Source: an uncultured Coriobacteriaceae bacterium
GTDB lineage: Bacteria > Actinomycetota > Coriobacteriia > Coriobacteriales > Eggerthellaceae
Direction: 5' to 3'
Assembly (NCBI GenBank): GCA_902768975.1
Contig: CACXMZ010000007.1
Location: 115,853 to 179,852 of the forward strand
Length of the DNA stretch: 64,000 nucleotides
Position 1 is the first letter of the stretch, and each line of letters begins with the position of its first letter. The translations under genes and the position numbers were made by a program. Shown here one piece after another: positions 34,486 through 42,119 of this stretch. The notes beneath the pieces were generated by a model. That model did no database searches. It saw only the letters and a list, made by a program, of their open reading frames with translations, and had not been told where the DNA came from.

Positions 34486-35712
34486 TTAAGCGGTTTCTAC
34501 TACTTCTTCAGCAGCTTCTTCGGCTTCTTTGGCAGAGTCAGTTGCCTTGGTTTCAACAGCGCTGTCGTTTTCTTCCTTGGTCATGAGGTCTGCATTCCTC
34601 GCCTTGAAAATCGAGTAAATGATAAAGACCAAAATTGCCACCGAGAAGGTAATGAGCAGGCCCATAAACATGGTCCTCGCGCCACCGGTGAGCGTACCAC
34701 CTACATAGGAGTACACGATGGTCGCCGGCAACTGGCCGATGCCCGTTGCAATAAAGAAGGGCCAGAACTTCATGCTCGTAAGACCAGCCGCGTAGCTTAC
34801 GTAGTCAAATGACATAAACGGAAGCAGACGGCAAATGAGAATAGCATGCGTACCGAACTTGTCGAAGAACTTGTCAACTGTTTTCAAGGCACCGCTCGTT
34901 ACAAAATGAGCCACGGCGTCGCGACCAAGAATACGTGCGATAAAGAAGCACAGTGCAGCACCGATCATGGCCGAAGACCAGGAAAGAATGGCACCCTGCC
35001 ACCAGCCAAACACGACGGCGTTCGAAAGCGTAATGATAAAGGCCGGAATGGGCGCAGCCAGCGACTGCAGCACCATAAGTGAAGCAGAAACCGCCGCCGC
35101 CTGCGGACCATAGCTGCGCAGGTAGGCAACCACGGCTTCAATATCGCCCGAGCCGAGCATGGCGAAAATCTGACCCATGCTTTCGCGGATGCTGGGCACG
35201 CATGAGCACACGATAATCACGATAGAAAGCACACCAAAGGCAATCCAGCGTGCAATACGGCCCGTGCGGTCGACTTTTGCCTGATCGGCGTCGGGGTTTT
35301 CTTCAATAGGCTTCGGGTCGGTGACATGGCCGTAGATAATAAGACCAATCAGGACAATAAAGACAATTGCCAGGATGGTATTTATTACGGGGAAAGGCCA
35401 CCAAGCGTTAAAGCCTTCACGAATGATTTGCGCAGGACGCACAAACCACTTACCCGTCGGGCCCATATAGACAAGGCCCACAAGAATCATGGTCCAAAAA
35501 CTTACGAATGAACCACGAATGCCAATGCCGTATTCGTTCTTGCGGTTAAAAATAATTAGAAGCACGGTGGCTATGACAAGAACACCCCAGAACAAAAGGC
35601 CTAAATTAAGCCACATCTGAAGCGGCGTATTGCTATACATAATGACGCTTGCCATAAGAGCCCAACACAGTGCGTTGAAAACAAATGACGCGTACTTAAC
35701 TACTTTTCTCAT
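34486..35712 (-). CDS. TVP38/TMEM64-family membrane protein with extra N-terminal spans
   Basis: This 408-residue protein has about four N-terminal hydrophobic spans before a standard TVP38 domain (LPF-type region ICRLLPFMSFDYVSYAAGLTSM, and IITLSNAVVFGWWQGAIL). The C-terminal tail is acidic and Glu/Ala-rich (EEAAEEVVE). The added membrane half resembles no family that I can name. Its place between the smaller TVP38 gene and the YdjY lipoprotein gene mirrors the ydjXYZ set. Its substrate is unknown. Confidence 0.82.
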   Translation of the reverse strand: MRKVVKYASFVFNALCWALMASVIMYSNTPLQMWLNLGLLFWGVLVIATVLLIIFNRKNEYGIGIRGSFVSFWTMILVGLVYMGPTGKWFVRPAQIIREGFNAWWPFPVINTILAIVFIVLIGLIIYGHVTDPKPIEENPDADQAKVDRTGRIARWIAFGVLSIVIIVCSCVPSIRESMGQIFAMLGSGDIEAVVAYLRSYGPQAAAVSASLMVLQSLAAPIPAFIITLSNAVVFGWWQGAILSWSSAMIGAALCFFIARILGRDAVAHFVTSGALKTVDKFFDKFGTHAILICRLLPFMSFDYVSYAAGLTSMKFWPFFIATGIGQLPATIVYSYVGGTLTGGARTMFMGLLITFSVAILVFIIYSIFKARNADLMTKEENDSAVETKATDSAKEAEEAAEEVVETA

Positions 35713-35748
35713 ATCTCCATTCGTCCTTTAGTAGCTTTACATAAAAAT

Positions 35749-35781
35749 GCCCCTGCCACAGGGAGGGTTCGTGGCAGGGGC
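35749..35781 (-). terminator. Strong terminator downstream of the YdjY lipoprotein
   Basis: GCCCCTGCCAC and GTGGCAGGGGC form a perfect 11-bp stem around an 11-nt loop. On the minus strand ATTTTTA follows. It separates the YdjY gene from the TVP38 genes downstream. Confidence 0.85.
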
Positions 35782-35795
35782 GATAAAGAAAATGC

Positions 35796-36599
35796 TTATG
35801 CAGCCTTCTTGAAGGTAATAACAACATCGGTGCCGTCGGCAGGAAGCACGTCGGGCTTACCAGAGAAGTAGGTAACGCCGTCTGCGTCGGTGGTGCCTGC
35901 AGGCCATGCAGCGTTAGAAACGATGCCTACTGCGCAGGAGTCGATGCAGAGCACGCAACCGGTGTTCTTTTCTTCGGCACGCTCAAGGTTGCCACCGAAG
36001 TGCCATTCAGCAGGGCGCTGGTCGCCATTAGAAGCTTCGAAGCAGTCCCAAATGGGCATGTCTTCCTGGCCGTCCCAGTGAATGAGCACGTCAAGGAGTT
36101 CACCTTCGATGATAGCGTTGGGGTCGCCACCGTTCTTGTTCTGAGCAAGAGTCAGGTTGTTGCCGGGTTCCCAACCGAGGTCGATGCAGCCCTGATAGAA
36201 TTCTTTTTCGTCACCATAGCCGGTGATGATGGTCTTGTGACCGTTGCTGCCAGCTTCGTACACAACAGCGTGACGAGTAGGTTCAGCATTTTCGCCTACA
36301 TAGGCGCCATCAACAAAGCCGAGGTAGCGGATTTCGCCGTTTTCTTTGTCAACGATGATGGGGTTTTCCTTAGTAGGATCTTCCTTGGCAGCAGCAGGAG
36401 TTGCGGCAGCGGAAGCGCTTGCAGCAGCATCGGCAGAAGCAACAGCGTCGGCGGATGCACTCGCAGCTGCGTCAGCAGATGCACTCGCGGCAGCGTCGGC
36501 GGAAGCCGAAGAAGCGGCAGGAGCAGCGCCACCACCGCAACCAACCAAGGCAAATGCGGCAAGTGCCAGAGCAGATACCAATACGATTACTTTTTTCAT
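35796..36599 (-). CDS. ydjY: YdjY-domain lipoprotein with Ala/Ser linker
   Basis: This 267-residue protein has a lipoprotein signal, MKKVIVLVSALALAAFALVGC, then a linker of about 45 Ala/Ser/Asp residues. The YdjY domain follows: NPIIVDKENGEIRYLGFVDG, TRHAVVYEAGSNGHKTIITG, and GGNLERAEEKNTGCVLCIDSC with two close Cys pairs. The CxxCxxxC segment may bind a metal or cluster. In E. coli ydjY lies between two TVP38-family genes; here two such genes lie downstream. The gene has its own promoter with a long structured leader. Its role is unknown. Confidence 0.85.
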   Translation of the reverse strand: MKKVIVLVSALALAAFALVGCGGGAAPAASSASADAAASASADAAASASADAVASADAAASASAAATPAAAKEDPTKENPIIVDKENGEIRYLGFVDGAYVGENAEPTRHAVVYEAGSNGHKTIITGYGDEKEFYQGCIDLGWEPGNNLTLAQNKNGGDPNAIIEGELLDVLIHWDGQEDMPIWDCFEASNGDQRPAEWHFGGNLERAEEKNTGCVLCIDSCAVGIVSNAAWPAGTTDADGVTYFSGKPDVLPADGTDVVITFKKAA

Positions 36600-36926
36600 G
36601 TTTTGCCCTCCTTGGACATAATGTGTCTTACTCCCAATTCAGACACCAATCTCTGTGCATAAAGCACGCGCTGGCTACCCAAACGGTAGACAGAAAGTGC
36701 CTAGCACTGCAGAACTTACTAATCAATTTGAACAATGCAGTCGCACCACACACGCGGTGCTATGCAGAAAAGAACGCACTGGACATATATGTGCAGAAAA
36801 CCAATGCAAAGGTTAATAATAGTAGTTCTGTAGGAAATGTCAATACAGCGGGCTTATATTTCACCTGATAAACCCTATTATTATCGCGATTATATAAGCA
36901 ACTTATTAGTTGGAAACGTTACTTTT
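36600..36926 (-). promoter_or_regulatory. YdjY promoter and structured 5' leader
   Basis: This 327-bp stretch has no gene. Reading the minus strand, TTGACA (36838-36843) and TATTAT (36816-36821), 16 bp apart, form a good promoter. The leader of about 200 nt then holds several small hairpins, and ends with GTGTCT/AGACAC (36623-36646) just before AAGGAGGG. The last part, from TTGGTGTCTGAAT to the ribosome binding site, is closely matched upstream of the small lipoprotein at 40522. Confidence 0.65.
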
Positions 36927-37337
36927 TTACGACGGCAGTTGCCCTTCCTTGCCCATGAGCATGTCCGCCACGGCTGCAATACCTGCAATACCTGCACCTA
37001 CACGAACCCAAATCGCGGTAGTGTGGCACATCATGTCAGAAGACTTGCAAATACCCATGTAGTCGGTAAACACCACGAAAATGGTAATAGCACACACGAC
37101 AACAATTACTTGTACGAGCTTGTGGTCCTTTTTCGCCAAGAAGGCAATGACTGCGGAAACCAGAATAATAGCCGCAATAAGCACAGCGGCTTGCCCCGCA
37201 TAATGGCACTTCATGTGCACCTGGTTTCCATTGTCGAGCGTAAGCAATTTTTGGCACACGGGCGCCCAGATGGTGCTTGCCCCAATAATAAGCAGCGCAG
37301 CCAAAGCTTCAATTCCCGCTACGATTTTAGTTTGCAT
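36927..37337 (-). CDS. DUF4418-family membrane protein
   Basis: About 136 residues with four hydrophobic spans and Cys residues in the outer loops (WAPVCQ, MKCHYAGQA, MGICKSSDMMCHT), typical of DUF4418. The ATG at 37337 with GGAAGG upstream is preferred over a GTG at 37370 that overlaps the preceding stop. It is the last gene of a three-gene unit with an ATPase and an FtsX-type permease, a grouping known for this family. The function is unknown. Confidence 0.8.
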   Translation of the reverse strand: MQTKIVAGIEALAALLIIGASTIWAPVCQKLLTLDNGNQVHMKCHYAGQAAVLIAAIILVSAVIAFLAKKDHKLVQVIVVVCAITIFVVFTDYMGICKSSDMMCHTTAIWVRVGAGIAGIAAVADMLMGKEGQLPS

Positions 37338-37366
37338 GGCTTTCCCTTCCGTTTTGCGTATTTCCG

Positions 37367-38044
37367 TCACCCGCGTGCTTCATTGCCCACGAGTGCCCCA
37401 TTTTCAAGGCGATAGGTACGCGAAGCACGCTGGGCATACTTGCCATGGTGCGTCACCATAACCACGGCAGCGCCTTCACTTACCTTTTGCGCAAACAGTT
37501 CCAAAATCTTTTCTGCCCATTCTTCGTTTAAGTCGTTGGTGGGTTCATCGACTAGGATTAGGCTTGGATTACCAATAAGGGCCACAGCCGCCATTAAGCG
37601 GCGTTTTTGCCCGCCCGAAAGCTGATGGGGGAAGAAATTCTTTCGGTCTTCAAGGCCTACGGCGGCAAGAGCTGCTTCAATGCCTTCGTTGTCTACCGAC
37701 CTTGTACCCCCGAGTGTTTGGGTAAAGCGTAGGTTTTCATACACGGTAAGTGCTTGAATAAAGCTTGCATCCTGGAACATAAAACCAATGGTTTCAGAGC
37801 GCAGCGTGGTTTTTTCCACGTCGCTGAGCTTGCTAATATCTTTCCCGCCGATATAGAGTTCGCCCACGTCGAAGTCAAGTAGCGTACCAATAACATAGAG
37901 CAGGGTGCTTTTCCCCGCGCCCGAAGGCCCTTCGATGGCAACAAAGTCGCCGGGCTCAATTACAAGCGAAATATCCTGTAAGGGCGTCACCGATTCACCC
38001 TGCTCATACCTTTTAGTTATGTGGTCGAGGCGGCACAGTTCCAT
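37367..38044 (-). CDS. ABC transporter ATP-binding protein, LolD/MacB type
   Basis: About 225 residues: Walker A GPSGAGKST, signature QLSGGQKRRLMAAVAL, Walker B LILVDEPTNDLNEE and switch VTHHGKYA. The ATG at 38044 overlaps the stop of the permease gene (TAATG), showing translational coupling; the longer frame to 38164 is rejected. It drives the FtsX-like permease, probably for lipoprotein or peptide handling rather than import. Confidence 0.87.
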   Translation of the reverse strand: MELCRLDHITKRYEQGESVTPLQDISLVIEPGDFVAIEGPSGAGKSTLLYVIGTLLDFDVGELYIGGKDISKLSDVEKTTLRSETIGFMFQDASFIQALTVYENLRFTQTLGGTRSVDNEGIEAALAAVGLEDRKNFFPHQLSGGQKRRLMAAVALIGNPSLILVDEPTNDLNEEWAEKILELFAQKVSEGAAVVMVTHHGKYAQRASRTYRLENGALVGNEARG

Positions 38045-39243
38045 TAGTTCACCTCGCCTTGCGAAATGGCCACGCGCGGTTCGAGCACAGCGCACTTGTG
38101 GGCTGAACCCACCGAAGAAACCAAGCCAAGAATAAGGGCAAGGGCAATACCTGCAAGCCCACACAATACCAAGGTTGCAGGGCTCCAGACCGAAGCGGGC
38201 AGTTTAAAGGCTTCAAGCAAATAGCCGCCCAGAGGAACCATGGCGACGCAAGCAGCAACACTTCCCACAAAGCCGCCGATGGCTGCCATAATTTCGGCTT
38301 CACCAAGCACGCTGGCAAACACCTGGTTTTTCTGAATGCCCATGGCGCGCATAAGACCGATTTCCTTTTTGCGGTCCTTGGCAAGCGCGCTAAAACGCCC
38401 CACCAGGGCAAGAATGGCAATAACGAGCGAAGCAGCCCATAACAGCAAAAGGGTTTTCATCATGGCTTGCAGCTGGTCTTCCAGCGAAGACACGGTTTCT
38501 GTTGCCAGCACACAAAGCGCCTTGTGGTCTTGGTCTTTTGAAATCGAGCGGCCAAATGCACGCGGCGTCTTTTCGCCATCGAGCTTGACCATAATGGCTG
38601 AAATTAAATTGCTGGGATCCTGCCCTTCAAGCGCATCGAGGTTTTCTGCCTGGGCCGTTATTTCGCGTGCCACGTCCATATTCATAAAAATGGTAGTGTC
38701 GGTACCTGTGCCGGTGCGGTACAGTTCCCCCACCACCGTAAAGGGTCTGTCGAGCACCGACATGGTTTGCCCCACGTAGCCGAAGAAGTCGCCGCCAAGC
38801 ACGATTTGGTCGTTGGCAAGCTGGTCGTACTCCTTGATCTTCAGCAAGGGCTCGAGCAGAAAGTCGCTTTCTTGGTCTATGCCCACGATGCGCATTTCTG
38901 AACCAAAGTCGCAGCAGCCACCGTCGACCGTTTGCGAATAAAACTGCGGGCTTGCCTGCGCTACCCCTTCAAGGCCGCGCACCCATTCCAGCATGCTTTC
39001 GTCCATGTAGGCGTTTTCTGGCTTGGAAGTAAAGAGGAGTTCGTAGCCGTCGACGTTGGCGTTGGAAGGCAGCACGACCGCGTCGGCACCGAGGCGCTCT
39101 TGAGATTTTTCGAGCCCCTGGCTGGTGGTAAGAAAGACGCCCAATACCAGCACAAACACGAACACCGTGAGGGCAGTTATAGCGATGGTAAGAACCGACT
39201 GGCTCCTTCTGCGCGCAATATTATTCCATGCGAGTTTAAGCAT
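38044..39243 (-). CDS. FtsX/MacB-type ABC transporter permease
   Basis: This 399-residue protein starts LAWNNIARRRSQSVLTIAITALTVFVFVL with the first span. A large extracellular domain to about residue 260 follows, then three spans with the FtsX pattern KDRKKEIGLMRAMGIQKNQVFASVLGEAEIMAAIGG. The outer domain would contact a substrate or lipoprotein. It is the first gene of the permease-ATPase-DUF4418 unit. Confidence 0.87.
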   Translation of the reverse strand: MLKLAWNNIARRRSQSVLTIAITALTVFVFVLVLGVFLTTSQGLEKSQERLGADAVVLPSNANVDGYELLFTSKPENAYMDESMLEWVRGLEGVAQASPQFYSQTVDGGCCDFGSEMRIVGIDQESDFLLEPLLKIKEYDQLANDQIVLGGDFFGYVGQTMSVLDRPFTVVGELYRTGTGTDTTIFMNMDVAREITAQAENLDALEGQDPSNLISAIMVKLDGEKTPRAFGRSISKDQDHKALCVLATETVSSLEDQLQAMMKTLLLLWAASLVIAILALVGRFSALAKDRKKEIGLMRAMGIQKNQVFASVLGEAEIMAAIGGFVGSVAACVAMVPLGGYLLEAFKLPASVWSPATLVLCGLAGIALALILGLVSSVGSAHKCAVLEPRVAISQGEVN

Positions 39244-39502
39244 AGCTTGAACTATTCCTTTTCACGATGAAACTAGGCCCATAAGGGCCCGCGCAGAACT
39301 ACCGTGCCGCTTGCTTTTACCCAAAATGCAGAAGAAGGGCTCAACGCTGCTGGCTCGATTGCAAATCATTGTACACCATGGGCAAGGTAGAAGCTCAAAC
39401 GATTCGCGCACACATTAGTTTTCTGGTCATAAAGGGCGTAAAATACGAGGGAGACAGCTTTCATGAAAGAACCGTTCCGCATAAAAGCGAAGGAGGCACG
39501 TG

Positions 39503-40429
39503 ATGGACTACGAGGGACGTATTTGCCAAACACCGGGCGAAAAAGCTTCGTTTAAGCTGCCGGTTTCGGTGGGCTGCCCTTATAACGCCTGCGCTTTTTG
39601 CGACCTGTTTAAGGACCTGGAATATCGCGAACTCCCGCTTGAACAAATCGAGGCCGAAATCTTGCGCGTGCACGACGTAGGCGGCAAGCCCGAGCGCATT
39701 ATGCTGGGCGACGGCAATGCCTTCCATCTGTCCTTTGAACGCCTGGTGCAGATTGTTGAAATGATCGAGCAGTATTTGCCTTCGTGCCAGGTTATTGCAA
39801 GCGATGCATCTATTCCTTCCATTGCTGCCAAGACCGACGAGCAACTGGCATGGCTTGCCGCGCACGGCTATACCATGGTCTACATTGGCATCGAGTCGGG
39901 CTTGGACGACGTACTGGATTTCATGCACAAGGACCACAACAACACCCAGGCACGCGAACAAATTGCCCGCCTGCAGGCAGCTGGCATTGACTATGGTACA
40001 CACATTATGACGGGCGTGGCAGGCGCTGGCCGTGGGCTGGAAAATGCCCAGGCCACAGCAGCTTTCCTCAATGAAACCAGGCCTGTTTACGTCTGCAATT
40101 TTTCGATGGGTGTTGGGCCTTTAACCGAACTGGGTCTTATGGAAGAAGACGGGCTCTTTACCCGCGCGAGCGTACTGGAGTGCTTGGAAGAAGAACGCGA
40201 GTTGCTTTCCTTGCTTAACATTACGGCGCGTTTTGAAGGATTCCATTTTGAATATGACCGCAGTCAGGTTGATTGCGCTACCTTCGAAGGCAGTGTGCCT
40301 GAATTCAACGACTACATTTCTAGCTGGACGCATACTTTCGGGCAGCTCCCGCAAGACCGCGACCGTCTGATTGCCAAACTAGATAAAGCAATAGAAGACG
40401 CCCGCTCCGCCGACGTTTCTGCTGCGTAA
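39503..40429 (+). CDS. Radical SAM protein with CX4CX2C motif
   Basis: About 308 residues. The cluster motif is VGCPYNACAFC (C25, C30, C33), with four rather than three residues between the first two Cys. The motif ERIMLGDGNAFHLS stands where the GGEP loop usually lies, and YIGIESGLDDVLDFM is the later SAM-contact strand of HemN/Elp3-like enzymes. AGGAGG lies 6 nt before the ATG at 39503; a GTG at 39500 is too close. The reaction is unknown. It stands alone between the ABC unit and the small lipoprotein gene. Confidence 0.8.
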   Translation: MDYEGRICQTPGEKASFKLPVSVGCPYNACAFCDLFKDLEYRELPLEQIEAEILRVHDVGGKPERIMLGDGNAFHLSFERLVQIVEMIEQYLPSCQVIASDASIPSIAAKTDEQLAWLAAHGYTMVYIGIESGLDDVLDFMHKDHNNTQAREQIARLQAAGIDYGTHIMTGVAGAGRGLENAQATAAFLNETRPVYVCNFSMGVGPLTELGLMEEDGLFTRASVLECLEEERELLSLLNITARFEGFHFEYDRSQVDCATFEGSVPEFNDYISSWTHTFGQLPQDRDRLIAKLDKAIEDARSADVSAA

Positions 40430-40468
40430 AAAACTAGGACAAGCAAGGCGTGAAGCGTATAAACAAGA

Positions 40469-40496
40469 AAAGGGCCCGCGCGAGTGCGGGCCCTTT
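40469..40496. terminator. Strong hairpin terminator
   Basis: AAAGGGCCCGC and GCGGGCCCTTT form a perfect 11-bp stem with a 6-nt loop. It lies between convergent genes (radical SAM and small lipoprotein) and can serve both strands. Confidence 0.85.
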
Positions 40497-40521
40497 CGTG
40501 CTGTATTAGTGGTAAAACTAA

Positions 40522-40758
40522 TTATGCAGCGGAAGAAGCGGAAGCTTCAGCGTCTGCGGATGCGCTTGCGGCAGCGTCGGCAGAAGCGGCAGCGTCGGCA
40601 GAAGCAGCAGCGTCGGCAGAAGCAGCAGCTTCAGCGGAAGCAGATGCAGCAGCGTCTGCAGAAGCAGAAGCGGAAGCAGCAGCACCGCCACCGGCACAAC
40701 CAGCCAGAGCAAACATTGCCAGTGCAAGCGTAGTAACCAGAGCCATAATCTTCTTCAT
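40522..40758 (-). CDS. Small lipoprotein made only of signal and Ala/Ser repeat
   Basis: This 78-residue product has the signal MKKIMALVTTLALAMFALAGC with lipobox LAGC, followed by about 57 residues of Ala, Ser, Asp and Glu only, with no folded domain. The signal and linker closely match the first 70 residues of the YdjY lipoprotein at 35796. The ATG at 40758 has GGGAGG upstream. Either it is a shortened copy of ydjY or a genuine linker-only surface lipoprotein. The intact promoter, leader and terminator argue that it is expressed. Confidence 0.72.
   Translation of the reverse strand: MKKIMALVTTLALAMFALAGCAGGGAAASASASADAAASASAEAAASADAAASADAAASADAAASASADAEASASSAA
40571..40629 (-). repeat. 18-bp tandem repeat inside the small lipoprotein gene
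   Basis: Three near-identical 18-bp units (GCAGCGTCGGCAGAAGCR on the plus strand) and a partial fourth encode repeated Ala-Ser-Ala-Asp-Ala-Ala. Such repeats can change copy number by slippage without breaking the frame. Confidence 0.8.
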
Positions 40759-40880
40759 AGTTTCGTCCCTCCCTGGACACAAGGTGCCCTACTCATTATT
40801 CAGGCACCAACTTGCTCGCCAAAACGAGCTTTGAAAATAGTAGTCCTCAACGACTAAAAGTCAATATTATTCACAAGGTG
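40759..40880 (-). promoter_or_regulatory. Promoter and leader of the small lipoprotein, copy of the YdjY leader
   Basis: On the minus strand TTGACT (40859-40864) is followed by ACTACTATT about 16 nt later. A GCTCG/CGAGC hairpin comes next, then a segment from TTGGTGCCTGAAT to AGGGAGGG with GGTGCC/GGCACC (40783-40808). This order and sequence match the leader of the YdjY gene. From 40881 to 40992 the space to the next gene shows nothing clear. Confidence 0.62.
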
Positions 40881-40992
40881 TGTTAAATAAGTTGTTACTT
40901 TTTCAACACAGAAGAATCAAGCGCTTCCCTCAGCGCATCGGCGCGCAATGGCGGTAAACGGAAAGCTAAAACTGTTGGCAGGCTCCATGGCA

Positions 40993-41715
40993 TTACCTCT
41001 TTGGGAAGTAGGGGCAAGAAGTGCGCAGGCATTCCTTGTTGTTCGGGAAAAACTGGCAAACAACCTGGTCTGGCTTTTCCAGTGAAACGCCTAAATCCAT
41101 TTCGATATGGTCGATAGCGGTAAGCACCGCTGTGTAGCCGTTACGTTTACAGCAGCGGGGACCGCCCATGTCTGCCAGCTTACCGAGTACGTCGGAGGTA
41201 AGCGCCTGACACTGCGCCCAGGGCTTCACTTTCATGGGCGTGGAACCATTGAGAATACTCATGGCTTGACCAACTGAAGCAGCGGCACTACATACGCCCC
41301 AGTAGCCACAGGTTCCACCAGGAAGCTGAAGACTGCGGCGCTCCATTTCATCAAGCGCAGCCTGCTTGTCCAGGTGATTGCCTTCGTGGTCGAGGCCGCC
41401 GGTGTTGGCATAGGCCGCAATAAGGGACGCGCCGAAAAGCGTGTGATGTTCGGGGCCGTTGGCGAAAATAGACTGGTCGGCCATGACCTCCGTAATGATT
41501 TCAATAGGATTAATCGAGTCCGTAGTACGGCAATAGTTCATGATGAACTTCACGCCTTCGTTGCGATGGCAGGTATCGCACACATAGTGCCCCGCGCTAC
41601 AAGTGGCGTTGGTCATTTCTTCTTTTCCGCACAGCGCACAACTTGCCAGGTGCGCGTCCTGCGTATATTCAAGTTCACTGCCGCAAATAAGACAGAGGGA
41701 CTTTCGCTTCTCCAT
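40993..41715 (-). CDS. DUF5714-domain protein with zinc-ribbon start
   Basis: About 240 residues. The first 50 hold Cys pairs (CLICG, CALCGKEE, CDTCH) that form a likely zinc ribbon. The rest matches DUF5714, with HHTLFGASLIAAYANTGG and GTCGYWGVCSAAASVGQAMSI. The C-terminus has another Cys set (CQFFPNNKECLRTSCPYFPKR). The ATG at 41715 fits the ribbon start; a TTG at 41757 is the longer option. The function is unknown. It is followed upstream by the DUF3343-desulfurase-YedF group on the same strand, which suggests a role in sulfur or selenium handling. Confidence 0.75.
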   Translation of the reverse strand: MEKRKSLCLICGSELEYTQDAHLASCALCGKEEMTNATCSAGHYVCDTCHRNEGVKFIMNYCRTTDSINPIEIITEVMADQSIFANGPEHHTLFGASLIAAYANTGGLDHEGNHLDKQAALDEMERRSLQLPGGTCGYWGVCSAAASVGQAMSILNGSTPMKVKPWAQCQALTSDVLGKLADMGGPRCCKRNGYTAVLTAIDHIEMDLGVSLEKPDQVVCQFFPNNKECLRTSCPYFPKR

Positions 41716-41829
41716 GTCCACCCTTTCAAAAGGAACAAACTTGTTGTACGACAACAATCATACCTGGGTCTAGCCCGTTGTGTGTTATGACCTTATAAAA
41801 ATTGGCTTGCTGCGTGCAATGAGTTTTGC

Positions 41830-42114
41830 TTAATACAGCTCGACTTCGTAAATGCCTTCGTAGGCAAGTGCGTGGGCTTGCAGGGAGGCTTCCAATTCTT
41901 CGCGCTGGTCAAATGGCGCTGCCCAGGACATGCCACAGCCCGCATTAATTTCACTCGGAACAGGAATCATTCGGCCCGGAATGCCATACTCTTTTGCGGC
42001 GGCTTCCACGGCCATGGCGTCGGAAAGGGTGTCGAAGGCCGCAACGGCATGGGCTGTCTTAACCCGCTTCACGGCTGGGCACATGCCTTCGTGTTCTGCG
42101 CTGGACTGTGCCAT
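41830..42114 (-). CDS. DUF3343 protein (putative Se/S carrier-like)
   Basis: This 94-residue protein keeps the family features: TAHAVAAFDTLSDAMAVEAAAKEYG and the Cys-containing NAGCGMSW near residue 62. DUF3343 is a marker found beside SelD, YedF and a class V aminotransferase in genomes with selenium-dependent molybdenum hydroxylases, where it may carry selenium or sulfur. It sits 5 bp after the desulfurase-like gene. Confidence 0.82.
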   Translation of the reverse strand: MAQSSAEHEGMCPAVKRVKTAHAVAAFDTLSDAMAVEAAAKEYGIPGRMIPVPSEINAGCGMSWAAPFDQREELEASLQAHALAYEGIYEVELY

Positions 42115-42119
42115 TATTC

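Noticed and set aside
40571..40629. Possible CRISPR-like direct repeats
   Set aside because: Contiguous 18-bp units without spacers, in frame within an Ala/Ser-coding gene; it is a protein-level repeat.
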